From Helichrysum umbraculigerum (taxonomy: Eukaryota; Streptophyta; Magnoliopsida; Asterales; Asteraceae), in contig CATIUR010000001.1 in the NCBI GenBank assembly GCA_949592205.1, positions 309,656,250 through 309,720,249 of the forward strand: a stretch of DNA of 64,000 nucleotides. The letters are read 5' to 3'. Shown here piece after piece: positions 1 to 11,344 of the stretch; the stretch's first letter is position 1; every line of letters begins with the position of its first letter. Made by a program: the position numbers and the translations under genes. A model generated the notes under the pieces. The model saw only the letters and a program-made list of their open reading frames with translations. It searched no databases and was not told the DNA's origin.

Positions 1-854
1 ACATCGATGAGTGCCACACGTGGCATAGGTACAACCTATCTTGATAGCTTCTAAGGAATCCAAAACACCTTTCCACCATCAAACATCCACCCACTCAACA
101 CCCACTCTTCACACCCAATAAAGATCTCCTGTCATTTATCCCGAACCTACAGAAGTCTCATCAACCCACAAACCTTCGGAGACACTCCCAAATTCCTAAG
201 ACCTTTGCAAGAAAAGCCAACATAACCCAAAATCATTAGAAACCTTCCAGGCCACGAAGTACATTATTAAGATCGGCAGAGTAGAAGAAAAGAAATCGAA
301 AGAATCACGCCGGCACAATCATGAAAAGGGCCAAGAAAAAAGAAGAATCCAAAAAAAAAAGAGGGGCTATGTAGTCCTTTAAAAATCTAAGGAATTTCAA
401 ATAAAAGATTCAAGAAAATACAAGGAAAACCATCAAACCCCTCACCACTTACCTTCTTCAAACCAAAAACCCGATTCCTTCCAAGATATCTCGAAAGGTT
501 AGTATCGTCTTCATCGAAAGTGATGAAGATTTGATTCTCGATCAAGCCTATGACGAGAATGCTGCATGACTGGCTATCCGAGTGATTGACACTAGTAAGT
601 AGGAAACCTTAAACACTTGAGTGATTTGAGTGACCCACTTGTGAGGATTGCCTAGTCATGATCACCTTATAATTTGCCCGAAGAAGGTATCAAGTTCTAT
701 AAACCCTTAGTCTCCAGTAAAAAACTCTTTCATAACCATAATTTTATATTTTCTGAAAATAGTATTTCTAGCAAATGATGCAATTAGAATCCTTCCAGAA
801 GTTTTTATGAATGAGTTTGCTTGAGGACAAGCAAAGTTCTCTGTGTGGGATACT
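1..854 (+). mobile_element. Athila-like element A0, 3' untranslated end
   Basis: No long reading frame. This is the stretch upstream of the 3' LTR of an Athila-like element. Parts of it align by eye with 47300-48317 (element A1) and, reversed, with 17937-19050 (element A2); for example the block around 520-660 matches 47950-48100. A purine-rich tract around 330-370 has counterparts in the other two elements. The last bases, GTGTGGGATACT (843-854), occupy the polypurine-tract position just before the LTR in all three. The body of A0 lies left of the window. Confidence 0.75.
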
Positions 855-1370
855 TGATATCGCGTAAAAAGTCATGTTTTTACTACCGATATCTCTCTCA
901 TTCTGGAACGACTCTTGGCATTTTAATTCAAATATAGTACAAATCAATAACATTATGCCAAGATGGTCAAAACAAGGTTGCACGATAAAAATCAAGCAAA
1001 ACGGATGAGAAACGAAGATTCCACACACGTTTGAAGATTCAAGGCATCAAAACAAGATTTCAAGACTAAAGTGTCCTTCACCAACATCCATTCTATCCAA
1101 GATGTTCTTTTTCAAAATACGAATCCAACAGAAGAAGAATCAATTAAAACGGATAAAGAATGAAGATTCTACGCCCGCCGGAAGATCCAAATGATTCATA
1201 CACAATATCTGGAGCTAGGAACCTCATCTCAGGGCCTATCTTATGTCAAAATCTTCGTTTTTGAATTACGAATCTAACAAAAAAAGAATCGACGCAAACG
1301 GACGGATAACGAAGAAAATACGCTCGAATCAAGAAACGAAGCAAAAGACGGCGAAACGGGGCGGGTACAG

Positions 1371-1562
1371 GCCAGCCGCCGCCGGCCACCCACCAGCCGC
1401 CGCCGGCCACCTGGTGGGCGCCGCCGGCCACCTGTCCCCCGCCTCGATTTCCGTTTTTGGCAACTTTTGGTACCTGGTGCGCCTACTTTTTGTGTTGTAC
1501 AGTACCCGGTGCGCCTACTTTTCGTGTTGTACAGTACCCGGTGCACCCTTTTGGCTACCTTT
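1371..1562 (+). repeat. U3 tandem repeats in the A0 LTR
   Basis: Two short arrays lie directly upstream of the TATA box. The first has three copies of a GC-rich word, GCCGCCGGCCACC (1375-1433), built on GCCGGC. The second has two and a half copies of a 32-bp unit starting TACCYGGTGCGCC at 1471, 1503 and 1535. Position and design match the repeat arrays in the other LTRs of this window, although the words differ. Confidence 0.8.
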
Positions 1563-1607
1563 TACTAACATGCACCTCTTGATGCTAGTGTGAGCCCAAA
1601 GCTCTCC

Positions 1608-1615
1608 TATAAATA
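1608..1615 (+). promoter_or_regulatory. TATA box of the A0 LTR
   Basis: TATAAATA within CTCCTATAAATAGAGGG, just downstream of the U3 repeat arrays. This is the expected site of the LTR promoter, with transcription starting about 30 bp downstream. Confidence 0.75.
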
Positions 1616-3689
1616 GAGGGCATGAGGCTTCATTTCAACTTGCACCATATGCACACACATTAAGCATATTTCTTCCTTTCTTTTCTAGTTTTATTCTTTC
1701 TTTAATTTTTCTTTCCACTTTCTCTCTCTAAGTTAACTAATTTAGTGAGAGATAAGTAGGGGGATTAATTATGTAGTAGTTAGTAGTAACTAGCTTAGCA
1801 ATGTAACGCTTTGGAATATTCGGAAGTAATATAAGCATCGTTTTGCTCGCAATAATTACGGGTAATATCTATCCTTTTCTTTTATTAATTAATTGTAATG
1901 TTCTTGTTTGATGTTTATGATTTATTAATATTGGAAATGTTTATTGCCATGATATGCAAGTAGTTGTTTATATGTTTGCCATGATTTAGATAGTTATAAT
2001 GGGATGATAATAAATGTTGTGAAGTAATATGACGGCCTCTATTCGACTGTTCTCGGATATAGTGTTGGAAACGCTTTAGGCGGAGTACAAACGTACGGAA
2101 GTCTGAGAACGACCGAAGGTAGTTATATTACGGACCAATACTTTAAATGTGCTAAATGAATTTCTATTTATAGTTTAATTATAACATTATGAACGAATGA
2201 TGGCATGTTTGGCCAACCGCTTATGACCAGACTACCCCAACTTATTCCGGTAGGGTAAAACCTGTTTATGTGACTATTTATTCAATAGACCATGCCATGA
2301 TACGGACATCTCTGACGATTGAGATTGGGGAATAGGATTCGAGGGTAGTTGTTAGCCGATATGTTCAGTACATTTGGGAGAACTTCCGGTGTATTGTAAT
2401 TGTTTGTGTTTACTATCCATGTGACATATCTTCTATCTGATTGCGGACAACTCTACGTTAGTTAGTTGATAGGATCGTAAAAACAACTCATTCCAACATA
2501 GTCTAAACTCATAAAAAGAAACTTATATGAACGGGAATTATTATACTTTGTTATTGTTTAAATGTATGACACCAGACCTAATTTATGGAGTACCCTTTCC
2601 AGTTATCCACGTGACTGCAACCTAGATATTAGGGAGTCCGGAACCTTAATTGTGGTAAGTAGTTATTTGTGCCTATGACATGCAATAAGTAAGACACAGT
2701 GAAACCACTCGTTGTATATATTAGATTTACATTTCTGCACTGCTTTACATTTAGTTAGTTTAGAGTGTCACCCTCACTGTCAATTACTCTCGACCGCATG
2801 TTAGACGTAAGAACCCGTGGAACTACCCTGTAAAGTACACTGTCTATTACTGAAAGGCATGGTCCTCATATGAAACATGTTTTAAAACAACCTGTGAATA
2901 ATCTGGAGATGTATAACTGTTTCAAAATGAGAGGTCTAGGTCATAAATCAAAGTAATTAGAGCTTAACAAAAGTATTAAATAGGTCTAGAAAGGAAAGTC
3001 CAAATGACTTATTTGATTCTTTAAACATAACAAGTTAATAATTAGATACACTATTAGAAGAACGAGAGATAAGCTTAGGTGTTAAGAATGGTTGGACCTA
3101 TGAGACGATATGCTGCTTTATTCATGTACCTCGGTTAATCACCAAAATAGGTTGCTTATCTTTCAACTAGGTAAGTATTGGGAGTTTAACTTATTGCTCC
3201 AATCAGAATCACGATAACCTAGTTCCTAGTTACATGCCAATGGGAATTTAATTGGTAGGGTTCTAGTATTTACAACAAAGTCTGTCAATATATTAATCTG
3301 AAAGTGTCCCCATCATAAACACCATCCCGATATTATACTATCCCAAGTCATGGTGAACCACGTCTTCCCTATCCTTAGTTGTTCCTTATATGCTATCTAG
3401 TTCTTTTTAATTTTATTGCTTTAGTAGTTTAAATTAGATAAAAACCCAAACAAAACCAACTATCTTAACCCCATCTTGAAGACTGAATTATTTAAACGAG
3501 CTCCGCTTCAAATTCGACCGTCTGGAGACGACCCTGATCATCCTTACCACGTACTAGTATCAGGTACTTGTGCCTAGTACCAGTAGGTAGTTCGGAGGTT
3601 TAGGCCCCGTGCAAAATAAATGTTAAAACACCCTGATTGCACCCTCGGTCGTTACAACAACACCAACGACACCGACGGCTGAGGGCACA

Positions 3690-3763
3690 TCAGTGCCAAA
3701 TTCTTTAAAGAACTTTTATCCAACAAAGAAAAACTTAGACAGATAGTTAACTTACCCTTAGAT
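3690..3763 (+). pseudogene. Athila-like element A1, pol fragment left of the S1 insertion
   Basis: One frame reads as the segment before the Athila protease (a KFFKELLSNKEKL run, then a VNLPLD-type end). It is cut at 3763, and the continuation is found after the S1 insertion at 41412, beginning with the AECSL-type residues. Bases 3759-3763 (TAGAT) are duplicated at 41407-41411. This fragment shows that A1, not A0, is the host of S1. Confidence 0.7.
3759..3763. repeat. Target-site duplication of S1, left copy (TAGAT)
   Basis: TAGAT directly precedes the LTR start TGTTGAG at 3764 and recurs at 41407-41411 directly after the 3' LTR. A 5-bp duplication is standard for LTR retrotransposon integration. 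Confidence 0.95.
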
Positions 3764-4352
3764 TGTTGAGACATAGATTGTGACAACAGATCTAGCTTGA
3801 AATAGGACTGGTGTAATTATTATCCTTTTTGTGTATTGGTTTCGATTTGTAAATAAATGATATTAGTTTTGATATTAATATTCGTTAAATATATTAGTTT
3901 GTTAAAGTGTTAGACGAATATCGAATATGAACTAAAAGATACTTGGCGAGTCGAGATCTCAAGTCGCAAGTCATGGATTGCGAGTTGAGAACTGAACTCG
4001 GAAGTATAGCAGCGAGCCGAGCTGAAATGTGCTTGGGCTTGTGTGCGAGTTGAGTCAACTCGCAGGCCCAACGGCTGCGAGTTGAGACGAAATATTTAAT
4101 GTTTTTCAAGTCGTGAAAAACATAACAACTTTGGAACAACTTTCGCGACTGAAACCTGCAACCTGCGAATTCAAGTATCCAGAGAAAACATAATCCTAAA
4201 GGCTAGGCTTTGACGTTTAATCGTTTAAAGCTAAGTATTAGTTAACCTAAACGCGAACTTATTCGTTATAGTAAGATAACGCGTATTGAGGAATTCCGCG
4301 CCTTAATACTATAGATTACGAAGTTATCGATCCTAAGAACTAGGGACTTACA
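3764..4352 (+). repeat. 5' LTR of S1
   Basis: Begins TGTTGAGACATAG, ends GGGACTTACA and is 589 bp, the same length as the 3' copy. The middle part (3946-4095) repeats the word GCGAGTTGA. This includes a perfect palindrome with arms TGCGAGTTGA and TCAACTCGCA around one G (about 4044-4064), which is degraded in the 3' copy. No convincing TATA box was found. Confidence 0.95.
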
Positions 4353-4354
4353 TC

Positions 4355-4366
4355 TGGTATCAGAGC
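4355..4366 (+). promoter_or_regulatory. Primer binding site of S1 (tRNA-iMet type)
   Basis: TGGTATCAGAGC lies two bases after the LTR end. It is complementary to the 3' end of plant initiator tRNA-Met, the usual primer for minus-strand DNA synthesis in copia elements. Confidence 0.95.
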
Positions 4367-4817
4367 TTTCGGGCTAAATACGAGTGAGTTTGGAGTTTTT
4401 GTGATTAATCGCGTTTGATTTCGGATTGTTTTTACATGCATTAGTACATATTAACGATCAAAATCACTCTCTGGACGATTTAGGGTTTGTTTACGGTCGA
4501 AATCTCTAGTTTCAATCGTAAAAATATCAAAAATTTGCGTTTTCGGGGTTTTCAGCCGTTTCGCGAGTTGAGATTAGGGTTTCAGCTACGTCTGTGAACC
4601 GAGTTGAACTTGCAAACCGAACCAGGTTTTGTGAGTCGAACCAAGTTTCGAACCGAGATCTCCTGCGAACCGAGATCACTTGCGAGTTGACATCTTTTGC
4701 GATCCGAACTGAGATTGGCGAACTGAAGTTTGCGAATCGAGCTGAGATTGCCAATTGAGTTGAGTTTTTGCGAATCGAGATTTTCTTTTTAATTTGCAAG
4801 ACTATTTGACTTTTACG
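4367..4817 (+). other. S1 leader with GCGAGTTGA-type words
   Basis: Untranslated leader between PBS and gag ATG. From 4560 to 4780 it contains about ten variants of the LTR word, such as GCGAGTTGA, GCGAACCGA and GCGAATCGA. The same word family returns in the spacer at 32790-33430. The spread over LTR, leader and spacer is not explained by coding. Confidence 0.7.
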
Positions 4818-6404
4818 ATGTCGAACTTAAGTAAAATGATTGAGATGGACCATGAGGTTGGAAAATCTAATGTTCCGCCTAAATTGTTAAGACTTGAAGA
4901 CTATTACAGTTGGAGAGATAGATTTGAATCTTACTGTAGATTCCATGATCTCTCAATCTGGATGTGTATCAAAACTGGATACACTACACCTACTCAAACT
5001 GGTCAAAATGCTACTGTGGTCATTACCTATCAGAACATGAATGATCAACAAAATGAGGACTTTAAAACTGAGAATGAAGCTCATTCTTGTATTAAAATGT
5101 GTCTTCCTAAAGAGATCAATCATCAGCTGAAATCTTTTCATACTGCTAGAGAGCTCTGGGAAGCTCTTGAGAAAAGAGGTGAAGGTAGTCCACAAGTGAA
5201 AGCTGGCAAGAAGAATCTTCTCAAGAAGCAGTTTACTGTGTTTAAAGCTTTGAAGGGAGAAGATCTTGATGCATATGTTACCCGTTTCTACCATTTACTG
5301 AGTGAGCTTAAGAACCATGAGATTACTGTAGAAGAAGTGGAGAAAACCGAGAAGTTCATTGAGGGTTTGCCTTCTAAGTGGGAAATGCATGGTGTTATGC
5401 TCAAGGATAATGAAACAAGATATGCTACCATGACCTTAGAGCAGGCTATTGATAAGCTCAGAGGTTATGATTTCACCAAAAAGTCAAGAGATACTGATTC
5501 TGATCAGGTTCAGAATCCTGGGCTATATCATGGTAAAACAACTCTTTCGACTTCCTCCTCCAGTTCGACCATTGCTTTGTTAGTTGGTGATATTGGTGAA
5601 AATGGTGAAATGATAACTGAGGATATGTGTTTTCTTTCCTCATCTGGTAGTGAAGTAAAAGGAAAAGGTACTGAGAAGTCACAACAAGAGCATCAGAAGA
5701 TGCCTATGAGTGTGAAATCTGCTGAATAGTAAATGTCTGTTCTTGCCTCCTTTGTTGCTTCGTATGAGAACTACATTCAGAGTAAAATCAATAATCCGAT
5801 TCTTTTTGATGAAGATTATTATCAAATCGACTCTGACTATCTTGAAGAAATAGATCTCCAGGATCAACTGGCTATGTTATCAAGGAGAGTGAAGAATTTC
5901 TTGAAGAAGAATGGTAGAAAGGTAGTTGGAAACCGATCAGGGTTTGATAAGACCAAGATCAAGTGTTTCAACTATCAAGGTATTGGACACTTTGCTCGTG
6001 AGTGCCAAAGACCTAAGGTAGAAGCTGGTAGTGGAAAACAAGGTTCGGGAAGTACTCTTGCTTCCAAAGCCTTCGTGGTAAAGCAGTTAGATGGCTCTTA
6101 TGAATGGAAAGCTCAGTCTGAAGAAGCTTTGATGGCTGAGATTGAAGATCAAGAGGGAACTGCTGAATCTATGTCCTACATGCCTACTGATGTAGAACAA
6201 CGAGTAGAGGTGCCTGAGTCTGAAGTGAAAGCAAGTGATGATGATGTGCTGTATCTGGATTCAACTCTAGAAATGAGTCCAGATGAGTTTGTGGCACGCA
6301 TGGCTGAAGTACAAACTGACAAGAAAATGGTATATTTAGATATTCTTACTCTTGCTGATGTTTGTTATTTAGTTACTGATTACAATCTCAGATTAGTGTT
6401 TTAA
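4818..6404 (+). pseudogene. gag: S1 gag, N-terminal part (capsid and first zinc knuckle)
   Basis: Retroelement Gag of the copia type. I chose the ATG at 4818 over upstream in-frame codons because it starts the conserved Gag (MSNLSKMIEMDHEVGK). The region around residues 100-230 has the UBN2-like pattern (ELWEALEK, LLKKQF, FIEGLPSKW). The frame is open to 5726, meets two adjacent stops TAG TAA (5727-5732), then continues in the same frame to 6404; both stops could come from CAG and CAA by C-to-T change. The first zinc knuckle (about 5971-6012) has lost its second Cys (CFNY instead of CFNC). A frameshift near 6400 separates it from the next part. Confidence 0.85.
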
Positions 6405-7545
6405 CTGTGTCAAATAGCAATTTTTCATCCCAATTGAATGTGGATAAAGAATCTTATAAGACTGTTAGATCTGAACTTGACCAAGCTCTTAGGGATGTGC
6501 GTAGATTAAGTGATGATAAACAGGCCTTAAAAGATGAGATTAAGTCTGATACTTCTGATAGAATAGCTCTTAGAGATACCATAAATGGTAAATCAGTTAT
6601 CATAGATGGTCTCTACATGAACATTAAAGACTTAAATGAAACAATTGCTAGTAAGGATTGGGAAATAGTAAATCTTAATTTGAAGTTAGTTGAGCAAAAT
6701 CATAAGCTTGAGACTTTTAGAACATCTCAATTGGATGAAATACTTGATGCTCAACGTAGTGTAAAGGACAAGACTGGGATAGGATACAATGATGTATCTC
6801 CTCCTTTTAATGCCAATTACACTCCGATTCCTGAAGATTTTGAAATGATTGATGCTAATCCTGAGGTTACAGTAGCTCATAAGTCTGATAAATCTGAGGC
6901 ACAGAAGAATGTTGTTAAGAATTTGTCATCGGATAATAGTAAGGTTTCACCTCTCACCAAAATACAGTTTGTATCGGGTGGAGTGGTTGATTATACTAAG
7001 ACTAATGACAAAGTTGATAAAGTACAACCTAGTGTTAAATCCAGTGATCCTTTAGTGCCTAAGACTCCGAATGAAAAATCAAAAGTTAGTAAATCACGTA
7101 AACAGATGTCTTGCTTCAAATGTCACCAAAAGGGACATGTAGCTTCATGTTTTCCAAACAAAAAGCCGGAAGCGTCACATAAGTTAGTGATTAATGACCA
7201 GACACAGACTAATTCTAGTTCAGTTATGGACAGGTTAGGTACCAAACCGGGATTAGGTAGCAAACCTGTAAATATCTTGGAAAGAGATGGTACTCATAGT
7301 GTCTCTCCACCTAAACCTAAACGGCCTTATTCTCAATCTGATAATGTTTTAAATAAATCTAGAGATAAGACACCGTCGAGATTTAGGACCCCCAGTAGAA
7401 ATCACAGTCAGTTTGAGAGTGGTTCTACTTCACATGCGCAAGGACAAAGTTATGTGCCTAGGAGGTTTTCTACTCACTCTCCTCATAGGCAACAAACTTC
7501 TGATCATCAACAACCTCAAACTTCTGTGAAAGTAACCAAGACTCC
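6405..7545 (+). pseudogene. gag: S1 gag, C-terminal coiled-coil and second zinc knuckle, cut by A2
   Basis: Reading frame of about 380 codons. The N-terminal half is rich in heptad-like Leu, Asp and Glu and probably coiled-coil. Near 7110-7155 lies a complete CX2CX4HX4C knuckle (CFKCHQKGHVASC), then a Lys/Ser/Pro-rich tail. The frame runs past 7545 only by chance into the LTR of A2; the true continuation starts at 27784. A long Gag with a coiled-coil and a second knuckle is typical of Sirevirus elements. Confidence 0.82.
7541..7545. repeat. Target-site duplication of A2, left copy (ACTCC)
   Basis: ACTCC precedes the A2 terminus TGTCGCGG and recurs at 27779-27783 right after the other terminus. 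Confidence 0.95.
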
Positions 7546-8241
7546 TGTCGCGGCCCCTATCGGTCGGTCGGATTTGACTCCGGTCGTTGTTCCAAAAGCA
7601 ACAGAAGCGGCGGACAGTGAGTTTTAAATTTATATGAGCTGGGGCTCAAACTATAAGTACTACCTACCTTGGGAGCAAGCAGTAAGTATAACTCGAGGTC
7701 GTTCTTAAATCTGAGCGAATTGAAATAAAGCGGATCACCAAAGATTATGGTCGCAATTAGGATGGGGGTAGGTAGGTAGATTTTGGATTGATTTGGTTTT
7801 GTAATTATCCTAAATGCAGAAAAGTAAATAACGAGAAATGAAATTAGGGTTTAAGCAGACAGGTAGAGATGTGATTGCTGAAACTTGGATACTAGGGTTT
7901 CGGGATGATGTTCATTATAAAATTGATTGGAGATTTACCAAATAAAGAGTAGACATACTTTCGGTGTAAACACTAGGACCCTACGTTCAGGTGAAACCCT
8001 AGAAACATATGTCACTGGAATCCTAGGTTATCATGATTCTGATCAGATCAGGCTGTTTTCAAACCCCCCTGAGCCTTTGCTTAACTAAGACAAAGTCACC
8101 CTAAATGTTCTAGGGATCAGGCATAAGGCAACAGACCGCAATTGTATTTACTGACCTTTCTTAACACCTAATCGTCTATTTACTTTCATTATAGCAAATA
8201 CTGATTGTATCCTGTGTATGTTAAACTATTGGTATGATTAG
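7546..8241 (-). repeat. 3' LTR of A2, part 1 (left of G1)
   Basis: Matches 25398-26093 almost base for base. It ends at 8241 with ATTAG, the TSD of G1. The rest of this LTR continues at 16254. Confidence 0.95.
8237..8241. repeat. Target-site duplication of G1, left copy (ATTAG)
   Basis: ATTAG at 8237-8241 and again at 16249-16253 flank G1. The uninterrupted A2 LTR on the right has the single copy GATTAGGG at about 26089-26096. Confidence 0.95.
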
Positions 8242-9137
8242 TGTAACACCTCGCAAATTTAAACGCGATTAATTACTTTAATCACTTGCATTATTAGGCT
8301 AATTCCCTACTTGAGTGAATTCACAACATATTTTAGAGGTAAGTCTAGCATAGCCCAACTAGATAATACGCGTAGTATTACGTATTCGTAATTAGTTGTA
8401 ATTACGTACTGAACAAATTGAAAACAAACGCGACAAAAACATACGACTGTTGGTGAACAAAATTATTTAATAAAACGAAATTATTAAATAACGTGGTAGC
8501 GAATAAATATTTTGTCAAAAATATTTACAATTTATTTTATAACGCAAAACGTCAAAACGTATAATTTAAAATAAAACAAAGATTAAAAATCTTATAATTA
8601 AATTAAAATGGTCTTATAAAATATCATAATTAAAAAGATAACAAAATACGTATTTGAAAATATACATGTTAATAAGATTTGTATTTAACGATCGAGTAAA
8701 CAAACACGGGACGAAAACACAGGAGATGAAAAGTGGGACAAAACCACCTCCCATCTCCATTCTTCCTCTCATTTCAATTTCATCCTCACCAAAAACACAC
8801 ACTTCTCTCTCAACCAAATCCACACCAAAAATTCGGATTCGCAAATCAACCCACGAAATCTACATTTTCGGAATCACCATTACGCAAGGAACAACATTAA
8901 CAAAAGCCGTATCATCATCTTCTTCCTCAATCGGTCCCGATTCGCAATTGTAAGAAATTTCTAAAAACTTAGATTTACTCGTTTTTATGTGTTATATGGG
9001 TGTAATATTGAACCTACAACTTTGTTTTAACTATATAATGGAAGAAATCAAGGTTTTATGGCCGGAAAACAGGTTAAAATCGGGTTTTTGGTCGGAAAAT
9101 CGCAACAGTCGCTGGGTTCTGTCTGGGTGTTCATCTT

Positions 9138-9415
9138 TGCGACACAACGACTGTGTCGCATATTGTGTCGCATAAACCATCCATGCGACACAACCCTTGT
9201 GTCGCACGTGGTGTCGTATAAACCATATCATGTCGTATCATGTGTCGCATCCTTGTATCGTAAACTTCATACGACACAACGCTAGTGTCGCTATTGAATT
9301 AGCATCGATCGCCTATGCGACACAACCCTTGTGTCGCATAGCCCTTGTGTCGCACTCTTATGCGACACAATCATTGTGTCGCATAACCACATTAGTGTCG
9401 CATACTGTGTCGCAG
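9138..9415 (+). repeat. GCGACAC hairpin array in the G1 LTR
   Basis: The word TGCGACACAA and its reverse complement TTGTGTCGCA alternate through this stretch. Perfect 10-bp-arm hairpins with a CCC or TCA loop lie at 9184-9206, 9316-9338 and 9361-9383. A slightly shorter one lies at 9138-9160, and degenerate forms fill the gaps. The 3' LTR has the same array at 14477-14754 with one base changed. Confidence 0.9.
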
Positions 9416-10064
9416 AAAACAGAAACTTCACAAACTATTTTTACACTAAGTGTCGAGCTTAACTGATAACGAATACTTACATACAATGCTATATGTGAAC
9501 TTTACAAACAGTACAAACACGCTATTTTAATGAAGTTATGATTTCAAACTATCACCAACGAGTCGTATACATTTTCATAAACAACGAAATACAAACGTAA
9601 ACGTTTAACAAACAATTTGGACATAACTTGGTTGTTCAAACACTAGCATGGATGATTAACATAGACATCCACATACTTATAAATCTCATACGTTTAGGAC
9701 GTTAGGAGATCTCGGACTGTACTTGGGCTTAGGTTTGCTAGCACTCGCACAACTACTTAACTCAACAGGTGAGTTCACAGCCCCTACTTTTACTGTTTTT
9801 AACTACTTTTGGGGTGGAAAACATAGTCAACTGCTTTACTGATTTACTGATTGCCATAACTGCTTTTACTATATGATTATTTATCATATTGTTTACTCGA
9901 ACAATTAGAGTACTTGAACTGTTAAACTGTTATACAAACTATCACATAACTGCCTTTTGGTACATTTATACAAATTGCTTATGACTACGGTCAACTACTA
10001 CAACTGTCCGTACGATATGGTATTCCAAACAAAAACTATTATCACTATGTAAAACAAATTTGGT

Positions 10065-10314
10065 ATCTTACCGGAGAACGACCGGTACATATTAGTAACT
10101 TGTCGGAGAACGACCGACACTAACATGGTATCTTACCGGAGAACGACCGGTACTAACAGTGTATCTTACCGGAGAACGACCGGTACTAACAATGTATCTC
10201 ACCGGAGAACGACCGGTGCAAACTTGGTATCTTACCGGAGAACGACCGGTACATTTGGTAACTAGTCGGAGAACGACCGACTCAAACTTTAAAACTACTG
10301 GAGAACGACCAGCA
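10065..10314 (+). repeat. AGAACGA hairpin array in the G1 LTR
   Basis: Eight units at 31-33 bp spacing. The loops AGAACGA start at 10075, 10107, 10140, 10173, 10206, 10239, 10270 and 10302. Each loop is flanked by a base-paired stem, but stems differ: TACCGG/CCGGTA (units 1, 3, 4, 6), TGTCGG/CCGACA (2), CACCGG/CCGGTG (5), AGTCGG/CCGACT (7) and CTGG/CCAG (8). The loop never changes while stems change on both sides together. The same array is at 15404-15653 in the 3' LTR. Confidence 0.93.
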
Positions 10315-10912
10315 ACACGTTTCCAAACATATGATTTTGGTTAACGTCCCAACACAACTATTTTGGGCAACATCCCACATAAACCGAAACTCTTGGGCGA
10401 ATAACCCACTAAACTTATACTTTGGATGACGTTCCACTAAACATTACTTGACTATTATGGCAATTACTATTTATGAACGTATTTGGTCCAACAAATGTGA
10501 TTACAAAACTTGAACACAACATTGTACAATAAAACCTGTGGATTCACTCAACCTAGTTGTTGACTTTTACTATGTTTTTCAGGGAATTAGCTGCGCATGT
10601 AAGAATCGCCAACACATGGAGAATTAGGCGACCCGTGAAGCTTTAGGATGCCAACTTTTTGGAAAAACATATGGATTTCTCTAGTATAACTGAAACTGTT
10701 TTGTCATATTCTAGAAATCCACTTTTGTATACATATTACTTTTAACTTATACGATTTGATGAATCGTAACTTTGTAATTAATACTTTTGGCATCTTAATA
10801 TATTATGTTCTGTTGTAATCATAAGCTCTGATACGTATGCATGCTTTATTATTGTGACACCCCAGTACTTAACTAAATGCTTCCGCTCAACGAATTTGGG
10901 GGTGTTACAGAT

Positions 10913-10925
10913 TGGTATCAGAGAC
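10913..10925 (+). promoter_or_regulatory. Primer binding site of G1 (tRNA-iMet type)
   Basis: TGGTATCAGAGAC three bases after the LTR end resembles the initiator tRNA-Met site TGGTATCAGAGC with one added A. Confidence 0.88.
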
Positions 10926-11344
10926 ATTGGTTATAGCGAACTAGGAAACTTTAGGTGACTTAGAAACCTAGAGACCTAGACTATAGCCTTGGCTAGAACG
11001 TACATGCATACATACATTTGCATACATCTAAACTATCGCTGCGATACCTCGATACGCGGGAACTGTTCACCACATTCGACTCGTTCATTTTACTCAGATC
11101 TCAAATGAACTTGATCGTATTAAACGGCTGATGAGAAGAAGTATGTATTTAGTATCATATAATGACGCCTGGCCAACGTGATTATATTATACTGAGTACA
11201 TATGGGTGTTTCATAGTTGTAAGATACGTGATGGGGATTCGACAATTTTTCTGATACTCGAAAACTTGAAATATGTGAAACTTCATTCCTCACATACTTT
11301 ACATTGGCATTGACTTCTGCATCTTTTCATCGCAGAACGTCAGC
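10926..11344 (+). other. G1 leader
   Basis: About 420 bp between PBS and gag ATG without a usable reading frame. It should carry the RNA packaging and dimerisation signals, but I see no specific motif. Confidence 0.6.

Larger units (their letters stand above)
855..3689 (+). repeat. 3' LTR of Athila-like element A0
   Basis: It starts TGATATCGCGTAAAAAGTCATG, parallel to the LTR start of A1 at 48318, and shares scattered blocks with that LTR, such as the sequence around 2290-2470 against 50010-50190. The right end is inferred: sequence after about 3690 reads as Athila pol that continues at 41412, and GGGCACA at 3683-3689 gives the expected CA end. No TSD can be checked because the left end of A0 is outside the window. 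The start is well supported and the end may be off by some tens of bases. Confidence 0.65.
8242..10909 (+). repeat. 5' LTR of G1
   Basis: TGTAACACCTCGC to GGGGGTGTTACA, 2668 bp. It is unusually long and holds two arrays of hairpin repeats (9138-9415 and 10065-10314). The conserved ends and several internal blocks match the solo LTR at 34194-37079, so both belong to one family. Small ORFs in it, such as the YLTGERPV repeat, are translations of the arrays and not genes. Confidence 0.96.

Noticed and set aside
1243..1593. 116-aa ORF in the A0 LTR
   Set aside because: Covers the GC-rich U3 repeats next to a TATA box; composition follows the repeats, no family recognised.
7546..7627. Apparent C-terminal 27 residues of the S1 gag frame
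   Set aside because: These bases are the end of the A2 LTR; the gag frame runs into it by chance.
8654..8953. 99-aa ORF in the G1 LTR (duplicate at 13993-14292)
   Set aside because: Low-complexity Ser/Thr/Lys sequence in a region not conserved as coding in the related solo LTR; both copies are simply LTR duplicates.
10065..10314. Regular repeat with spacers resembling a CRISPR array
   Set aside because: It lies inside a plant LTR in two identical copies, units are imperfect and 'spacers' are only about 10-15 bp; no cas genes and a plant context.
10159..10344. 61-aa ORF with a repeated YLTGERPV peptide (also 15498-15683)
   Set aside because: It is the translation of the AGAACGA hairpin array; frame is open by chance in both LTRs.
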